Below are positions 22,197-32,681 of a stretch of 64,000 nucleotides of DNA, piece after piece. The first letter of the stretch is position 1. Each line of letters begins with the position of its first letter. Position numbers and translations under genes: made by a program. The notes beneath the pieces are model-generated. The model had not been told where the DNA came from. It was given only the letters and a program-made list of their open reading frames with translations, and searched no databases. Source of the stretch: Alopecurus myosuroides (Eukaryota > Streptophyta > Magnoliopsida > Poales > Poaceae); NCBI GenBank assembly GCA_028641055.1, contig CM054062.1:22514536-22578535 (forward strand), in the 5' to 3' direction.

Positions 22197-23612
22197 CTAA
22201 GTATAGAAGGGACGTAACTGCTGGATGCTCCAAGGCCTCTTTGTCTCTCCTAGCTCATCATCTATCTTTCTCTTTCTTTTGCGATTCGGCTTCTCGGGAT
22301 CATCTTCCGTATCTCGAATGTCGACAAGATAGTACGATCCATTCTTCATGGCTTTACTTATGACAAATGGTCCTTCCCATACTGGGGCTAATTTATGCTT
22401 CCTTTGCTGCACCAGCCTCAGCACTAGGTCACCTTATTTAAAAGAACGATGCCTGATTTTCCGACTATGGTAACGTCGCAAACCTTGCTGGTAAATGGCG
22501 GATCTTTGAAGCACAAGCTCTCGTTCCTCTTCTAGGAGATCAACGGCATCCTGTCGTGCTTCTTCGGCATCTGATTCGTCGAAATCTTGCACTCTTGGAC
22601 TATCATGGATCATGTCTGTTGGGAGAATAGCTTCCGCGCCGTAAACTAGGAAGAACGGGGTTTGCCCAGTTGACCTATTTGGCGTCGTTCGAATACTCCA
22701 AATCACGGAAGGTAGCTCTTCTACCCATGCTCCGGCCGCTCTGTGAAGAGGAGTTTCGAGTCTTGGGCGTATTCCTTGCAGGATTGAGCTATTCATTCGA
22801 TCAACCTGTCCATTGGATTGCGGGTGTGCCACAGATGCTAGATCTATGCGAATTCCCGTTTGTCGGCAATATCTTGCCAACTCTCCGATGGAGAAATTTG
22901 TCCTGTTGTCGGTTATTATGCTGTGTGGAACACCGTATCTCATCACCAAGTTGATGATGAAATTTCTAGCAGTTGCACCATCCAGCTTTTTGATGGGTTT
23001 GGCCTCCACCCATTTGGTGTACTTATCCACTGCTACTAGCAAATGAGTAAGTCCGCCTCTTGCAGTTTTGAACGGTCCCATCATATCTAGCCCCCAGACC
23101 GCAAACGGACACGTAATGGGGATAGTTTTAAGCGCTTGGGCCGGCAAATTAGTCTGTTTGGCGTAGTATTGACACCCTGCACATGTATTAACTATGTGCT
23201 CAGCGTCTGTCTTGGCTGTTAGCCAGAAAAATCCCGCTCGGAATGCTTTCTTAACTATGCTTTTTGATTGAGCATGATGTCCGCAATCTCCGGCATGGAT
23301 TTCTTCCAGTATTTCTCTTCCTTCTTCTGGTGAGATACACCGCAGAAAGATTCCGGAAGTACTGCGTTTATACAGGCAGTTATCAATTACCGTGTATCCT
23401 TTGCATCGACGCTGTATTTGTCTTTTCAAGACTTCATCTGCTTCTTCCGGGTACTTCTGATTAACTAAGAAGTTTAAATATGGAATCGTCCAATCTGGTT
23501 TAACGAGCATAACTTTAATGGATTCGGAAGCCAGAGGATAATCAACATCTCCACCTTTTATGGATGGCTCATGCAAGTGATGAACAAATACCCCTGGTGG
23601 TAGAGTTTTTAC
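22197..23612 (-). pseudogene. Integrase of gypsy copy C, with altered active-site residues
   Basis: Open 23618-22434 then 22424-22197. It holds the zinc-binding N-terminus (EEIHAGDCGHHAQS, CAGCQYYAKQ), the core (WGLDMMGPF, ITDNRTNFS, QSNGQVDRMN) and the C-terminal EGPFVISKAM module. Two changes fall in the active site: the conserved Glu of QVER is Asp (codon 22800-22802), and DNG is DNR (codon 22902-22904). A TAA replaces a Glu codon near 22431, removing the C-terminus. The upstream linker to RNase H is interrupted by the CACTA element. Probably inactive on three counts. Confidence 0.87.
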
Positions 23613-23615
23613 CCT
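23613..23615. repeat. TSD of the CACTA element, left
   Basis: CCT, repeated at 25176-25178. The uninterrupted site is visible in copy B near 8768-8775. Confidence 0.85.
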
Positions 23616-23647
23616 CACTAGTAGAGAAGTGCCTTTCTATGGAACAG

Positions 23648-23925
23648 ATTCTGTGGCGCATGGCTTCTTGGTGCGCCACAGAAATATATTTTTGTGGCGC
23701 ACGGGTGGGCATGCGCCACAGAAAAGAGGCATTCTGTGGCGCACGGGACCGTGGTGCGCCACAGAAAACAGGAATTCTGTGGCGCACCGGATAGGGGTGC
23801 GCCATAGAAATAAGTTGGGGGCCCACACCATGATTGCCACACTTCTATTCTGTGGCGCATGGTGGTTAGTGCGCCACAGAAATATGACATTTCTGTGGCG
23901 CACCACTGCCACGTGCGCCACAGAA
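23648..23925. repeat. Left subterminal repeat array of the CACTA element
   Basis: About ten TGTGGCGCA or TGCGCCACA units alternate in direction at roughly 15-40 bp spacing, forming five or so back-to-back hairpins. Spacers (AGAAATATA, AAAAGAGGCA and others) differ, so the 11-bp core and not the spacer is conserved. Confidence 0.85.
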
Positions 23926-24435
23926 TTCCCATCCGAAAAAATTCTGTCCACACGCACCAACTCCACCCCCCCCCCCCCGGGAACGCCTTTTCTAGTTTTT
24001 GACGGAAGAGTTCGCGGTCTAAAAAGCATCAAAAAATAAATCCCTTATAGATGCACGGAGAGTTTAATGTCTACTTTTTTTATCAAATTTTGAAATATGT
24101 ATTTCGACTTTCTGAGCAAAAGTTCGTTAAAAAAAGTAAAATGGGCATAACTTTTGCATACGATGTCGAAAAAAAATGATCAAGATATTAAAAAAAACTA
24201 GAGAAAAAAAGAAACCCAACCTCACTGGCCTTTGGCCTGTGAGCTTTTTTTAGAATCGCCAAATTCCAAAAGGAACAAAAGTTATGGCCGTTTTAAGATT
24301 TTGACTAGAAAAAAAAAAATCTGTGGCGCACCCCTTCATTTGGTGCGCCACAAAATTGTAGAAAATAAAAAAAAATAAAAAAAATTATGTGGCGCACCCC
24401 TTCATTTGGTGCGCCACAGAATTGTGGAGGCAGGA

Positions 24436-24890
24436 TTCGAAATCCTGCCTCCTCCTCTCCTCTTCTACCCTCCTCCTCTCCTCTTCTTCCCTTCTCCCCT
24501 CCACTTCTTCTCCACTTCTCATCTTCTACCTCTCCACTTCTCTTCTCTCCTCTCCTCCACCTACTACTCCACCTCTCCTCCTCCACCACCACCACTCCAC
24601 CTCCTCCTCCTCCACCACCACCACTCCTCCTCCTCCTCCTCCACCACCACCACCACCACCACTCCTCCTCCTCCACCACCACCCCTCCTCCTCCTCCACC
24701 ACCACCTCCGGCGAGCTCCTCCTCCTCCTCCACCACCACCAACTCTCCTCCTCCTTCTTCTCCTCCTCCACCACCACCTCTCCTCCTCCTCCTCCTCCTC
24801 CTCCACCACCACCACCACCTCTCCTCCTCCTCCTCCTCCTCCTCCTCCACCACCACCACCACCTCCGGCGAGCTTCTCTTTCTCCTCCCC
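24436..24890. repeat. TCC/ACC-type trinucleotide tract inside the CACTA element
   Basis: About 450 bp almost wholly of CTC, TCC and CAC/ACC triplets on the plus strand, that is pyrimidine-rich on one strand and purine-rich on the other. A few CCGGCGAG units interrupt it. Long open frames in several phases are consequences of the repeat, not genes. Confidence 0.92.
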
Positions 24891-25178
24891 ACCAACTCCG
24901 GTGACCCCCATCCTCCATCCACCAACTCCGGCGAGCATCCGACGAAATCCGGCGAAATTTCGAAATTTCGAAAAATTCCCGCGGCCAGATCTGGCCGCCT
25001 TTTTTTTTTGAAATTCAAAAAAAAATTCTGGAATTGACATTTCTGTGGCGCACGGCTGAGGTGCGCCACAGAAAAAAAATTTATGGCGTGTATTCTGTGG
25101 CACACCCCTCTGGCCCCTAGGTGCGCCACAGAATGCCAAAATGGTGCGCCACAGAAAGGCATTTTTCTACTAGTGCCT

Positions 25179-25688
25179 TTCTGATCCCATGCGGGCTAAT
25201 GCATCCGCGTTCCAGTTTTCCTCCCTTTTGATGTGGAGTACCTCGAACCCAAAGAAACAAATGGCGAATTCGTGCACCGTTCTTCTGTATTCGGCCATTA
25301 TAGGGCTTTTTGCGTCCCAAGTTTGGTTAAGCTGATGCTGTACCAAATCCGAGTCTCCATAGCACAAGATGCGCTTTACTCCTATTTCCTTTGCAATATG
25401 CAAGCCATGAAGCAGAGCTTCGTATTATGCCACGTTATTACTGGCGTTGAAGTGTATTTGCAATACGTATTCCATTGTATCGCCTTTTGGGGATTTTAAG
25501 ACTACACCAGCTCCAGCGCCCTCCTTCATCTTGGATCCGTCAAAGTGCATGATCCAATACTCGGACTCCGGCATTGGTGTTTTCTCCATTGCTTCCGTCC
25601 AGTCGGCGACAAAGTCTGCCAAAACCTGGGATTTTATTGCCGTCCTTGGCTGGTACTTAATGTCGAAGGCTGCTAGCTCGATACCCCA
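25179..25688 (-). pseudogene. RNase H region of gypsy copy C
   Basis: MHFDGSKMKEGAGAGVVL, YEALLHGLHIAKEIGVKR, GDSDLVQHQLNQ and NADALARMGSER match the second RNase H of copy B. A TAA replaces the Glu codon of AEYEALL near 25427, removing an active-site acidic residue and splitting the frame; another stop lies near 25689. The segment ends at the CACTA insertion. Confidence 0.85.
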
Positions 25689-26993
25689 TTAGGCTACCCG
25701 GCCAGTTGCATCCGCATTGTTTATTATATCCCCTAGTGGTGCTTTACATACCACTGTTATGGAATGCCCTTGGAAGTAATGGCGCAGTTTTCTAGATGCG
25801 AAAAACACACCATATGCCAGTTTCTGATAATGCGGGTACCTTTGTTTGGATTCGGAGAAAACTTCGCTTATGTAATATACCGAATGCTGATCTGGTATGA
25901 TTTGTTCATCCTTCTTCCGTTCCACAACAATTACGGCACTAATAACCCGGTTTGTAGCCGTAAGGTACAGTAACATGGGTTCTTCGTCTTTTGGGGATGC
26001 CAAAATCGGAGCATTCATCAAAGTTTCCTTTAGTTGGGTTAACGCTGCATCGGCCTCTTCTGTCCCTTCAAATTTGTCGGATTTCTTCAGCAACTTGTAG
26101 AGTGGTAGGGCTTTATCCCCCAGCCTACTAATAAATCTGCTGACGGCAGCGGCGGAACCCGTCAATATTTGGACATCTTTTACGCACGTAGGCTTCGAGA
26201 TGTTCAAGATGGCTTTTATCTTTTCCGGGTTAACTTCTATTCCTCTGTGAGAAACGATAAAACCAAGAAGTTTTCCTGAGGGAACCCCGAATACACACTT
26301 AGATGGATTTAACTTCATCTTGTAAGTGCGCAAGTTTTCGAAAGTTTCTCGCAGATCCTCAAGGAGTGTATCTTTTTCCTTGGTTACGACAGCAATGTCG
26401 TCCACGTAAACATGGACGTTTTTGCCAATCTGACTATGCAAACATCGTTGCATGCAACGCTGGTAGGTTGCACCTGTGTTCTTCAGGCCAAATGGCATGG
26501 TTACGTAGTAATACGTCCCGTATGGGGTTATGAAAGAAGTCTTAATTTGATCTTCCTTTTTCATGCGTATTTGGTGGTACCCGTAGTATGCATCCAAAAA
26601 GCACAAAAGCTCAGAGCCTGCAGTGGCATCTATTATTTGATCGATTCGCGGTAACGCAAACCTATCTTTTGGACACAATTTGTTCAAGCCTGTGTAATCT
26701 ATACACATTCTAAGAGCAGTAGTGTCTTTCTTCGGTACTAATACCGGATTTGCGGACCATTCAGTGTGGATTACTTCCTGGATGAAATCCGCTGCTAAAA
26801 GCCGGATAATTTCCTTGCCAATAGCCTTCCGTCTTCTTCCGTCAAATCGACGGAGACCTTGTTTGACGGGTTTTGATCCTGGTATTACCTTGAGTTGGTG
26901 CTCAGCAAGTTCCCTGGGTACGCCTGGCATGTCAGCTGGACACCAGGCAAAAATATCCCAGTTCTCACGGAGGAACTTGATGAGCTCGCCTTC
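25689..26993 (-). CDS. Reverse transcriptase of gypsy copy C
   Basis: Open for 413 codons (26930-25689) and in frame with protease upstream apart from the shared amber codon. Contains PGSKPVKQGLRRFDGRRRKA, CIDYTGLNKLCPKDRF, LDAYYGYHQIRM, PFGLKNTGATYQRCM and catalytic YVDD (26397-26408), then the RT-linked RNase H and HYFQGHSITVV. It is the most complete RT in the window. Confidence 0.92.
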   Translation of the reverse strand, partial: EGELIKFLRENWDIFAWCPADMPGVPRELAEHQLKVIPGSKPVKQGLRRFDGRRRKAIGKEIIRLLAADFIQEVIHTEWSANPVLVPKKDTTALRMCIDYTGLNKLCPKDRFALPRIDQIIDATAGSELLCFLDAYYGYHQIRMKKEDQIKTSFITPYGTYYYVTMPFGLKNTGATYQRCMQRCLHSQIGKNVHVYVDDIAVVTKEKDTLLEDLRETFENLRTYKMKLNPSKCVFGVPSGKLLGFIVSHRGIEVNPEKIKAILNISKPTCVKDVQILTGSAAAVSRFISRLGDKALPLYKLLKKSDKFEGTEEADAALTQLKETLMNAPILASPKDEEPMLLYLTATNRVISAVIVVERKKDEQIIPDQHSVYYISEVFSESKQRYPHYQKLAYGVFFASRKLRHYFQGHSITVVCKAPLGDIINNADATGRVA

Positions 26994-27785
26994 CTATTTG
27001 TCGGTCATCCCAGTCCCTACAACGACGAATTTTGTCGGATCTTTGGGATCTAGGATTACCTGTCTGGTATTCTCGGACGCCTTGAAGCTGTCTGTTGGCT
27101 TCCGGGTTTCTTTTCCTGCCGGCATTTCTGTCGGCGATACCTCCTTGGCTAATTCTTTCAGTTCTTCCTTTGCTATGACTCTCTGAGCGCAAAGGGCGTT
27201 TTCTTTCTCCAACTCATTTGCTAGCTTAAAATCACCAGCTATGGTGATTACTCCTCCTTTGGGTCCTGGCATCTTCAGCTTGTTATAAATATAACAGGAT
27301 CTTGCCATGAATTTGGCGAAAGCTGGACGTCCGAGTATTGCGCGATACACGCTTTCGAACGGAACTACTTCGAAGGATACTTTTTCCTGCCGGAATTGAT
27401 CTAAATCTCCGAAGGTGACATCTAGGGATATTTCTTCTAGGGATCGTGCTTGTCTGCCAGGAACAATGCCGTGGAAGCGTATGTTGCTGTAATTGAGCTG
27501 GGACTCGGAAATCTTTAGATGCTTCAGTGTATCCAAATACATTATGTTAATGCTGGATCCTCCATCCATCAGCACTCTTCTTAGCCTAGTGTTCTGGACA
27601 ATAGGGCTTACGACAAGAGCTTGTGTGCCGGGTTCAGGGATATTCCCGGGATGATCAGACTGATCCCAGGTAATTGGTGTGTTGGAGTACGTCAAGAATT
27701 TCGGGGTTGCCGGAACAACCGCGTTTATTTCTCGAAGTGTTCTTTTGGCCACCTTTGCTGACGGAGTTGCTAGGAATGTTAGCAT
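26994..27785 (-). CDS. Aspartic protease segment of gypsy copy C
   Basis: About 260 residues with VLMDGGSSINIMYLDTL and ILGRPAFAKFMARSCY. The segment begins in the Gag-protease linker (MLTFLATPSAKVAKRTLREI) and ends GMTDK before TAG. The Gag-protease junction has a frame change just upstream (about 27785-27880). Confidence 0.88.
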   Translation of the reverse strand: MLTFLATPSAKVAKRTLREINAVVPATPKFLTYSNTPITWDQSDHPGNIPEPGTQALVVSPIVQNTRLRRVLMDGGSSINIMYLDTLKHLKISESQLNYSNIRFHGIVPGRQARSLEEISLDVTFGDLDQFRQEKVSFEVVPFESVYRAILGRPAFAKFMARSCYIYNKLKMPGPKGGVITIAGDFKLANELEKENALCAQRVIAKEELKELAKEVSPTEMPAGKETRKPTDSFKASENTRQVILDPKDPTKFVVVGTGMTDK

Positions 27786-30651
27786 TGCTTCTCCATCAAC
27801 TCTCGGAAATTTGGGTTCGCCCTTTCGCTGTTGTTCCTGGATTTTTTCATCAGTGTCCGATTCACTGTCTTCTTTGTCAGCTTCTGGCTTTTGTTTGGCG
27901 GGTTTCCTTTTTGGAACCCTTCCCCTTATTTCCGGATCCTGAACTGCCTTTCATGTGCTTATTCAGCCGGCATTGTGCGTTTGTATGGGTGGGTTTCCCA
28001 AATTGTGAATGGTGGACACAAGGTTCCGACTTAATCCTCTCCCACTCCTCTGGAGTGTAATTGATTGGATCTGGGCTGCGTCCTTTCCACTTATTCCCTT
28101 TTTCACTTCCAAAGGCTATGTTGACCTCTTTGGGTTTTGTCGTTGTTTCTGGAGTTCCTTTTTTGTCAGAACAAGGGGTTTTCTTGGCAAGTATCAGTGA
28201 TTCGATATTGCCTCCTCTTGCTCTGATGTCGTCTTCGGCTGCAGCGTGCTCGTTGGCGGTTGTAAGCATAGATCCGAGATCTTTGTGCTGCTTGGAACCA
28301 ACCATGAACGGTACAAGTCCGGGTTTTAGGCCATTGACGAAAGCATGCATTGCTTGTACGTCAGTTACTCCAGAACAACTATTCTTCATTGCCGTCCATC
28401 TGGAGATGAAATCCACGTATGGTTCATCCTCGAATTGGGTGCAACGGTTCAGCTGGTTGATGCTGTTCGGGCGTTTGTATGTTCCCCGGAAATGCTGAGT
28501 AAATACTCTAGCCATATCATCCCAGCTGTCGACAGTTCTTGATGGTAATCCATTGATCCAATCTCTGGCTCCGTCTAGTAACATTAGTGGAAGAAACTTG
28601 ATAGCTTCCAGGTCTGTCCCATTGTTGATTTGGACGGCTGTATAATAGTCTGAGAGCCAGGTGTCCGGGTTTGTGCTACCGGTATATTTTTGGTAGGTTG
28701 AACCAACTTTGGCGAAGCCAAAATGCAGGGTTATCCTTCGGATCCTGTCCGTGAAACACTTAGTACCAAAGTATAGATCATCCTTTTCCGCTCTATCAAT
28801 GTGTGCGGAATATCTTACGGCTGAATGGACAGAAGGGGATCTACTCCTTTCTTTCCCATTGTTGCGCGGACGCGCTTTTCCGGGATTGTACCTATCTCTT
28901 CCATGATCACGTCCTTTTGGATTAGGCGGAGTCCTGCTCCTGTGCCTTTCTTTATCCTTAGGGGGTGTCCGGGATCTCTCGCGCCTGTGAGGTGTATCGT
29001 ATCTTCCGGCTTTCTCAGCTGGGTTTCTCGGAGGTGGCATTATTTTGCCGTCATTCCGGTATTTTTCTTCCCGATCGTGGGGTTTAAGTCCACCTTTCGG
29101 GGGATGGGATCCGGTTCGGGACGCTTCATCCCTATTGTCGGGGTTTTTCTTGTCTTTTCTCGGATCCTCTTTTTTATCCTTTGAATTGTCTGAATCTCCA
29201 GGTTCCTCTGGTCCAGGTGCTCCAGCGGCGCAAGTAGCTGTTTTGCATAGGGCGGAGTTATCCTGCAGTCTTCCTGATCGCTCTTGGGCCCGCTGTTGTT
29301 GTTGCAATGCTTTTCCTAGGAAAGCATACACCCCTTGAAGTTTTTCACCGTTGGAGTACAGATCATTATTCAGGATGGCGAACGCTGCTTCCGCGTTTTC
29401 TGCTGCGGTTTTATAAATTGGTTCGCCTCTGGCATCTTTGCCGTTTACCTGCTTTTGCCAAGATGGGTTGTGAAACCTTTCTTTTGGCGGCAGTACTTCC
29501 GGTCTTACGATTCCGGGTAACCTTGTAGGTTTAATGCCAGATCTATTCTTTCTCTCGTACTCCTCTATTTCTTCCTTCATGAGCTTAATGTCATCCTGGG
29601 TTTTTTGGAGGTGTTGCCGAGATCTAAGTAGATGTTGCTGTTGCCTTTGGAAAGCTTGCCTCCTGGCTTCCAACATCTCAGGGGGTTCATTTGCTCCCAC
29701 TGGCGTTTGCAACAGCTCTTGCTCTTCCTGTTCCGTCATTGGCGGAACAAGGATTTCTTTGATTTTCTTCTCCACAGTCTTTGTTCCGCTAGCATCTCCT
29801 ACTTCCAGGTTTTCATCAGCTTGATCAGCTGATTTTTTCTTCCGGATTTTGTATTAGAGTTTCTTAGCAGCACGATGCTTTTTCTTGGAAGAGGGAGGCT
29901 TTTTGACAGGCTCATCCTCTGTCAATTCCTTGACATTGGGAAATACCGGAGAAGTTTCTCCGTCTTCTCTCTCTTCCTCTGGCGGAGGGGTTTTAGGGCT
30001 TTCCTGGCTGCCGGCGTCCGTGGTATCAGCTGGTTTCGCCATTAGCACTTCATGGAATCCCTCTTGAAAATATTTAACTTTCCTTTCGAAGGCGTCCGCG
30101 TCTTCGTCTTCGGAATCAAAATCCTCTGATCCGGTTTCCGACTCTAATCTCGCCTCAATGGCGGCTAGTACGGATTCTGCTTCCGAGTTCATCGTCTCGT
30201 TGACGGATGTCGGATCTTCCGCCTGTATGACGGGTGTCGGGTCTTCCGTCTCTGTGACGGGTGTGTTTTTGTCTTCTTCTTGCACGGGATTTACATCATC
30301 CGTGTTTTCGGCGACTTCGGGCTGCACCATGCCGATAAAGTGTGTGTCACTTTTTTGTCGGCGATCTGAGCAGAATCCGGTATCATAGTCATCCTCGACT
30401 GGGTATAGGGCGGGTGGGATAAATTTGCTTCCACCGCAAAACCCCATTGCTTCTGCAGTTAGTCCGATAAAGATGTTAGCAGATCCTATCGGTAACATGC
30501 AGGCACTTACCAGGTGGTTTTGCGCCGGTATGTAGGATCCGTTGTTGAGGAAGCGTCCGACATCATCGTTGAATTCTAAGCTTCCGACAGTAATTGATCT
30601 TCCGATTCCGCCAAGTATCCCAGATCGGAACTTCACGCCTGACATCGTTTG
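27786..30651 (-). pseudogene. gag of gypsy copy C
   Basis: Two open segments: 30825-29854 (starting inside the LTR, through the PBS, FIGLTAEAMGFCGGSK and the acidic region to KKKHRAAKKL) and 29775-27877 (coiled coil, Arg/Asp-rich linker RSRTPPKDKERHRSRTPPN, capsid-like core SDYYTAVQINNGTDLEAIKF and zinc knuckle EPCVHHSQFGKPTHTNAQC, a CX2HX7HX4C form). A stop near 29852 separates them, where copy G reads KLQYKLRKKK. A frame change follows before protease. Confidence 0.87.
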
Positions 30652-30668
30652 CCCCACGGTGGGCGCCA
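30652..30668 (-). promoter_or_regulatory. Primer-binding site of copy C
   Basis: TGGCGCCCACCGTGGGG on the minus strand, two bases from the 5' LTR. Confidence 0.88.
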
Positions 30669-30670
30669 AC

Positions 30671-31219
30671 TGTCGAGACATCGTAGTAGTTTTCATAGAC
30701 GGGGGTGCCATGAGACTACGGTAGAGACGTGGGGTAACGGGATCGCGTGGTAGACAGTAAACACAGGATTTACCCAGGTTCGGTACGTCGCGACAGTACG
30801 ACGTGCCTACTCCTGCACTTCTCACTAATCAGGACTAAAGCCTGGAAACAGGATTACAATGTGAGGTTTTGGATCTAGCTACTCGCAGAGGATCAACTTC
30901 TCGGCGAGTTGGCCTATAGCTTCCCTGTTATTCGTTGGTTTGTTTATCTCCCGTCCGACTTTATATAATAGCCGGATTAGGGCTTACAGAATAGGAAACC
31001 TAGAAGACTACGGTAACTATAACTTGGAAAGTAAGGAATCCGTCTTCTCCTCCAAGCCAGATCACACGGGCCGTGATCCGGGTTCTTCTAGAATCCGGCT
31101 TCTGTGCGTTAAGTTACTGGGCCGCCCAATAGACCATAGCCCACTACCACTTGGGCCACCCTGGTAACCAGGCACTTTCACTACCATCTTATATACCCCT
31201 ATACGGTATATATCCGACA
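30671..31219 (-). repeat. 5' LTR of gypsy copy C
   Basis: 549 bp, TG...CA bounded. Pair of the LTR at 16961-18071 and followed by the TSD TCCGC at 31220-31224. The minus-strand TATA box is in TTTATATAATAG near 30960-30971. Confidence 0.95.
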
Positions 31220-31224
31220 TCCGC
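31220..31224. repeat. TSD of gypsy copy C, right
   Basis: TCCGC, identical to 16956-16960. Confidence 0.95.
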
Positions 31225-31619
31225 GGGAACTAACAATCCACACCATTTCTTATATGTTGATTATTATGGTGTTGTGCAAGCTAAATATGTTGGTCCTATT
31301 GAGGGTTTCATTGACTATACTATTTGGGTCTCAAAGACCCTTGTTGCTAACATGAAGGGACCCATCTCGGGTCCTAACTCTAGTCAATGATCTCTTGCAG
31401 GACTATGCTTCCGGTGGGACTAAATGGATAATTGATAGTGGATGCACTAACCATATGACCGGAAGAAAAGAACTTGTGATGGAGTTGCGCCCAAATGACA
31501 TACAAGCAACCGTCACCTATGGAGACTCGTCCTCGTCTAAGGTATCCGGGTTCGGCAAGGTTGTGGTGGCTCCCGATATCACTATCGAGAACGTCATGCT
31601 TGCCGAATCCCTTGGTTAG
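31225..31619 (+). pseudogene. Copia protease segment
   Basis: Continues copia Gag after the gypsy C insertion (NPHHFLYVDYYGVVQAKYVG), then the copia aspartic protease with active site WIIDSGCTNHMTG and the YGDSS/VSGFGKVVV features. One stop lies near 31389 and a TAG at 31617-31619 interrupts the frame just before LLSVHSLG. It would release Gag and Pol parts if active. Confidence 0.85.
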
Positions 31620-32681
31620 AATTTACTTTCCGTCCACTCTCTTGGAAACATGGATTTCTCCGTCTTTTTTGATGTTGATATTGTGGTCCTTTTGAGGATC
31701 AAGACTCTTGACGTCGCTTACGTGGGACATGTTGAAAATGAGTTGTTCGTGGTGGACTTTACGAAGTCTACCAACTCTCAATCAATGTGTCTTTTCGGAA
31801 AGGCGGACGTGGGATGGTTGTGGCATCGCCGCTTGTCCCATGTCAACATGAGAACCTTACAAAGTCTTCACAAAGGTGGCCTTATTGTCGGACTAAAAGA
31901 AAATGTTTCATTTTCAAAGGATCGCATTTGTAGGTTGTGTGTTGAAGGAAAGATGCATGATATGGTGCACAAATACAAGACTATTATTTCATCAAAGTGG
32001 ATCTTGGAACTTCTCCATGTTGATCTCTTTGGTGCCGTGCCCGAGGCAAGTCTTGGAGGCAAGAGGTATTGCTTGGTGATTGTCGATGATTATTCAAGGT
32101 ACACTTGGGTTTATTTCTTCAAGTGCAAGAGTGAGACTCAACAAACCATCATCGACTTCTCCAACCAAGTGCAACGTCAACACAATGTGCAAACCATGGC
32201 TATTAGCAGCGATAATGGTTCGGAGTTCAAGAACTACACATTGAATGAATTTCTTCGTGAAAAAGGCATTCGTCATCAATACTCCGCCACTTACACTCCT
32301 CAACAAAATGGTGTTGCCGAAAGGAAGAATCGCACTCTCTTGGATATGGCAAGGACCATGTTGGCGGAGTACACTTCTCCCCAATATTTATGGGCCGAGG
32401 CCATATCCACCGCATGCCACTCCTCCAACCGCCTCTACATCCGCAAAGGCTTGGACAAGACTCCATATGAGATCCTCACCGGCAACAGGCCCAACGTCTC
32501 CTACTTCCGTATATTCGGTTGTAAGTGCATTTATTTGATCAAGGGTGTTAGGTTGTCTAAATTTCAATCCAAAACTATTGAGGGTATATTTGTTGGTTAC
32601 AGTGCCGAATCCCACACTTATAGAGTCTTTGACAAAGCCTCACAGATTGTCATAGAATCTTGTAGTGTGGTTTTCGAGTAA
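31620..32681 (+). CDS. Copia integrase
   Basis: Open for 343 codons from 31650. HHCC zinc-binding region (WHRRLSHVNMRTLQSLHK and CRLCVEGK), then the DDE core: LLHVDLFGAV, ISSDNGSEFK and QQNGVAERKNRTL all present, followed by the copia GKNRP-like tail (KTPYEILTGNRPNVSYFRIFG). It would insert the cDNA. The frame stops at 32679-32681, before the RT linker. All catalytic acids are intact, but the enclosing polyprotein is broken. Confidence 0.92.
   Translation, partial: NLLSVHSLGNMDFSVFFDVDIVVLLRIKTLDVAYVGHVENELFVVDFTKSTNSQSMCLFGKADVGWLWHRRLSHVNMRTLQSLHKGGLIVGLKENVSFSKDRICRLCVEGKMHDMVHKYKTIISSKWILELLHVDLFGAVPEASLGGKRYCLVIVDDYSRYTWVYFFKCKSETQQTIIDFSNQVQRQHNVQTMAISSDNGSEFKNYTLNEFLREKGIRHQYSATYTPQQNGVAERKNRTLLDMARTMLAEYTSPQYLWAEAISTACHSSNRLYIRKGLDKTPYEILTGNRPNVSYFRIFGCKCIYLIKGVRLSKFQSKTIEGIFVGYSAESHTYRVFDKASQIVIESCSVVFE

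Larger units (their letters stand above)
23616..25175. mobile_element. Non-autonomous CACTA (En/Spm) transposon
   Basis: 1560 bp, starting CACTAGTAGAGAAGTGCC and ending in the inverted counterpart (ATTTTTCTACTAGTG), with 3-bp CCT duplications: the hallmarks of CACTA elements. Both ends carry many TTCTGTGGCGCA and TGCGCCACAGAA units in alternating orientation (23648-23925 and 24320-24423, 25041-25156), which fit subterminal transposase-binding repeats and make many hairpins. The centre holds a TCC/ACC trinucleotide tract. No transposase frame was found; long frames here are low-complexity translations of the repeats. Confidence 0.93.
16961..31219 (-). mobile_element. Gypsy copy C, Tat-type LTR retrotransposon (14.3 kb with inserts)
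   Basis: Complete element with paired LTRs (16961-18071, 30671-31219), a perfect 5-bp TSD (TCCGC), PBS, gag, protease, RT, RNase H, integrase, antisense gene and polypurine tract. It is inserted in copia gag-pol. LTRs differ at about ten sites in 549 bp. It is itself hit by an hAT-type MITE in the left LTR and a CACTA element in pol. Stops in Gag, RNase H and integrase and altered integrase residues indicate an inactive copy. Confidence 0.95.

Noticed and set aside
23640..23930. Regularly spaced repeats resembling a CRISPR array
   Set aside because: Units are only about 11 bp, alternate in orientation, have irregular spacing, and lie inside a CACTA element with TIRs and TSD. The genome is a plant.
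24305..25162. Long low-complexity ORFs (Gly/Trp/Arg/Glu-rich or Ser/Pro/Leu-rich)
   Set aside because: They are translations of the TCC/ACC triplet tract in several phases, not genes.
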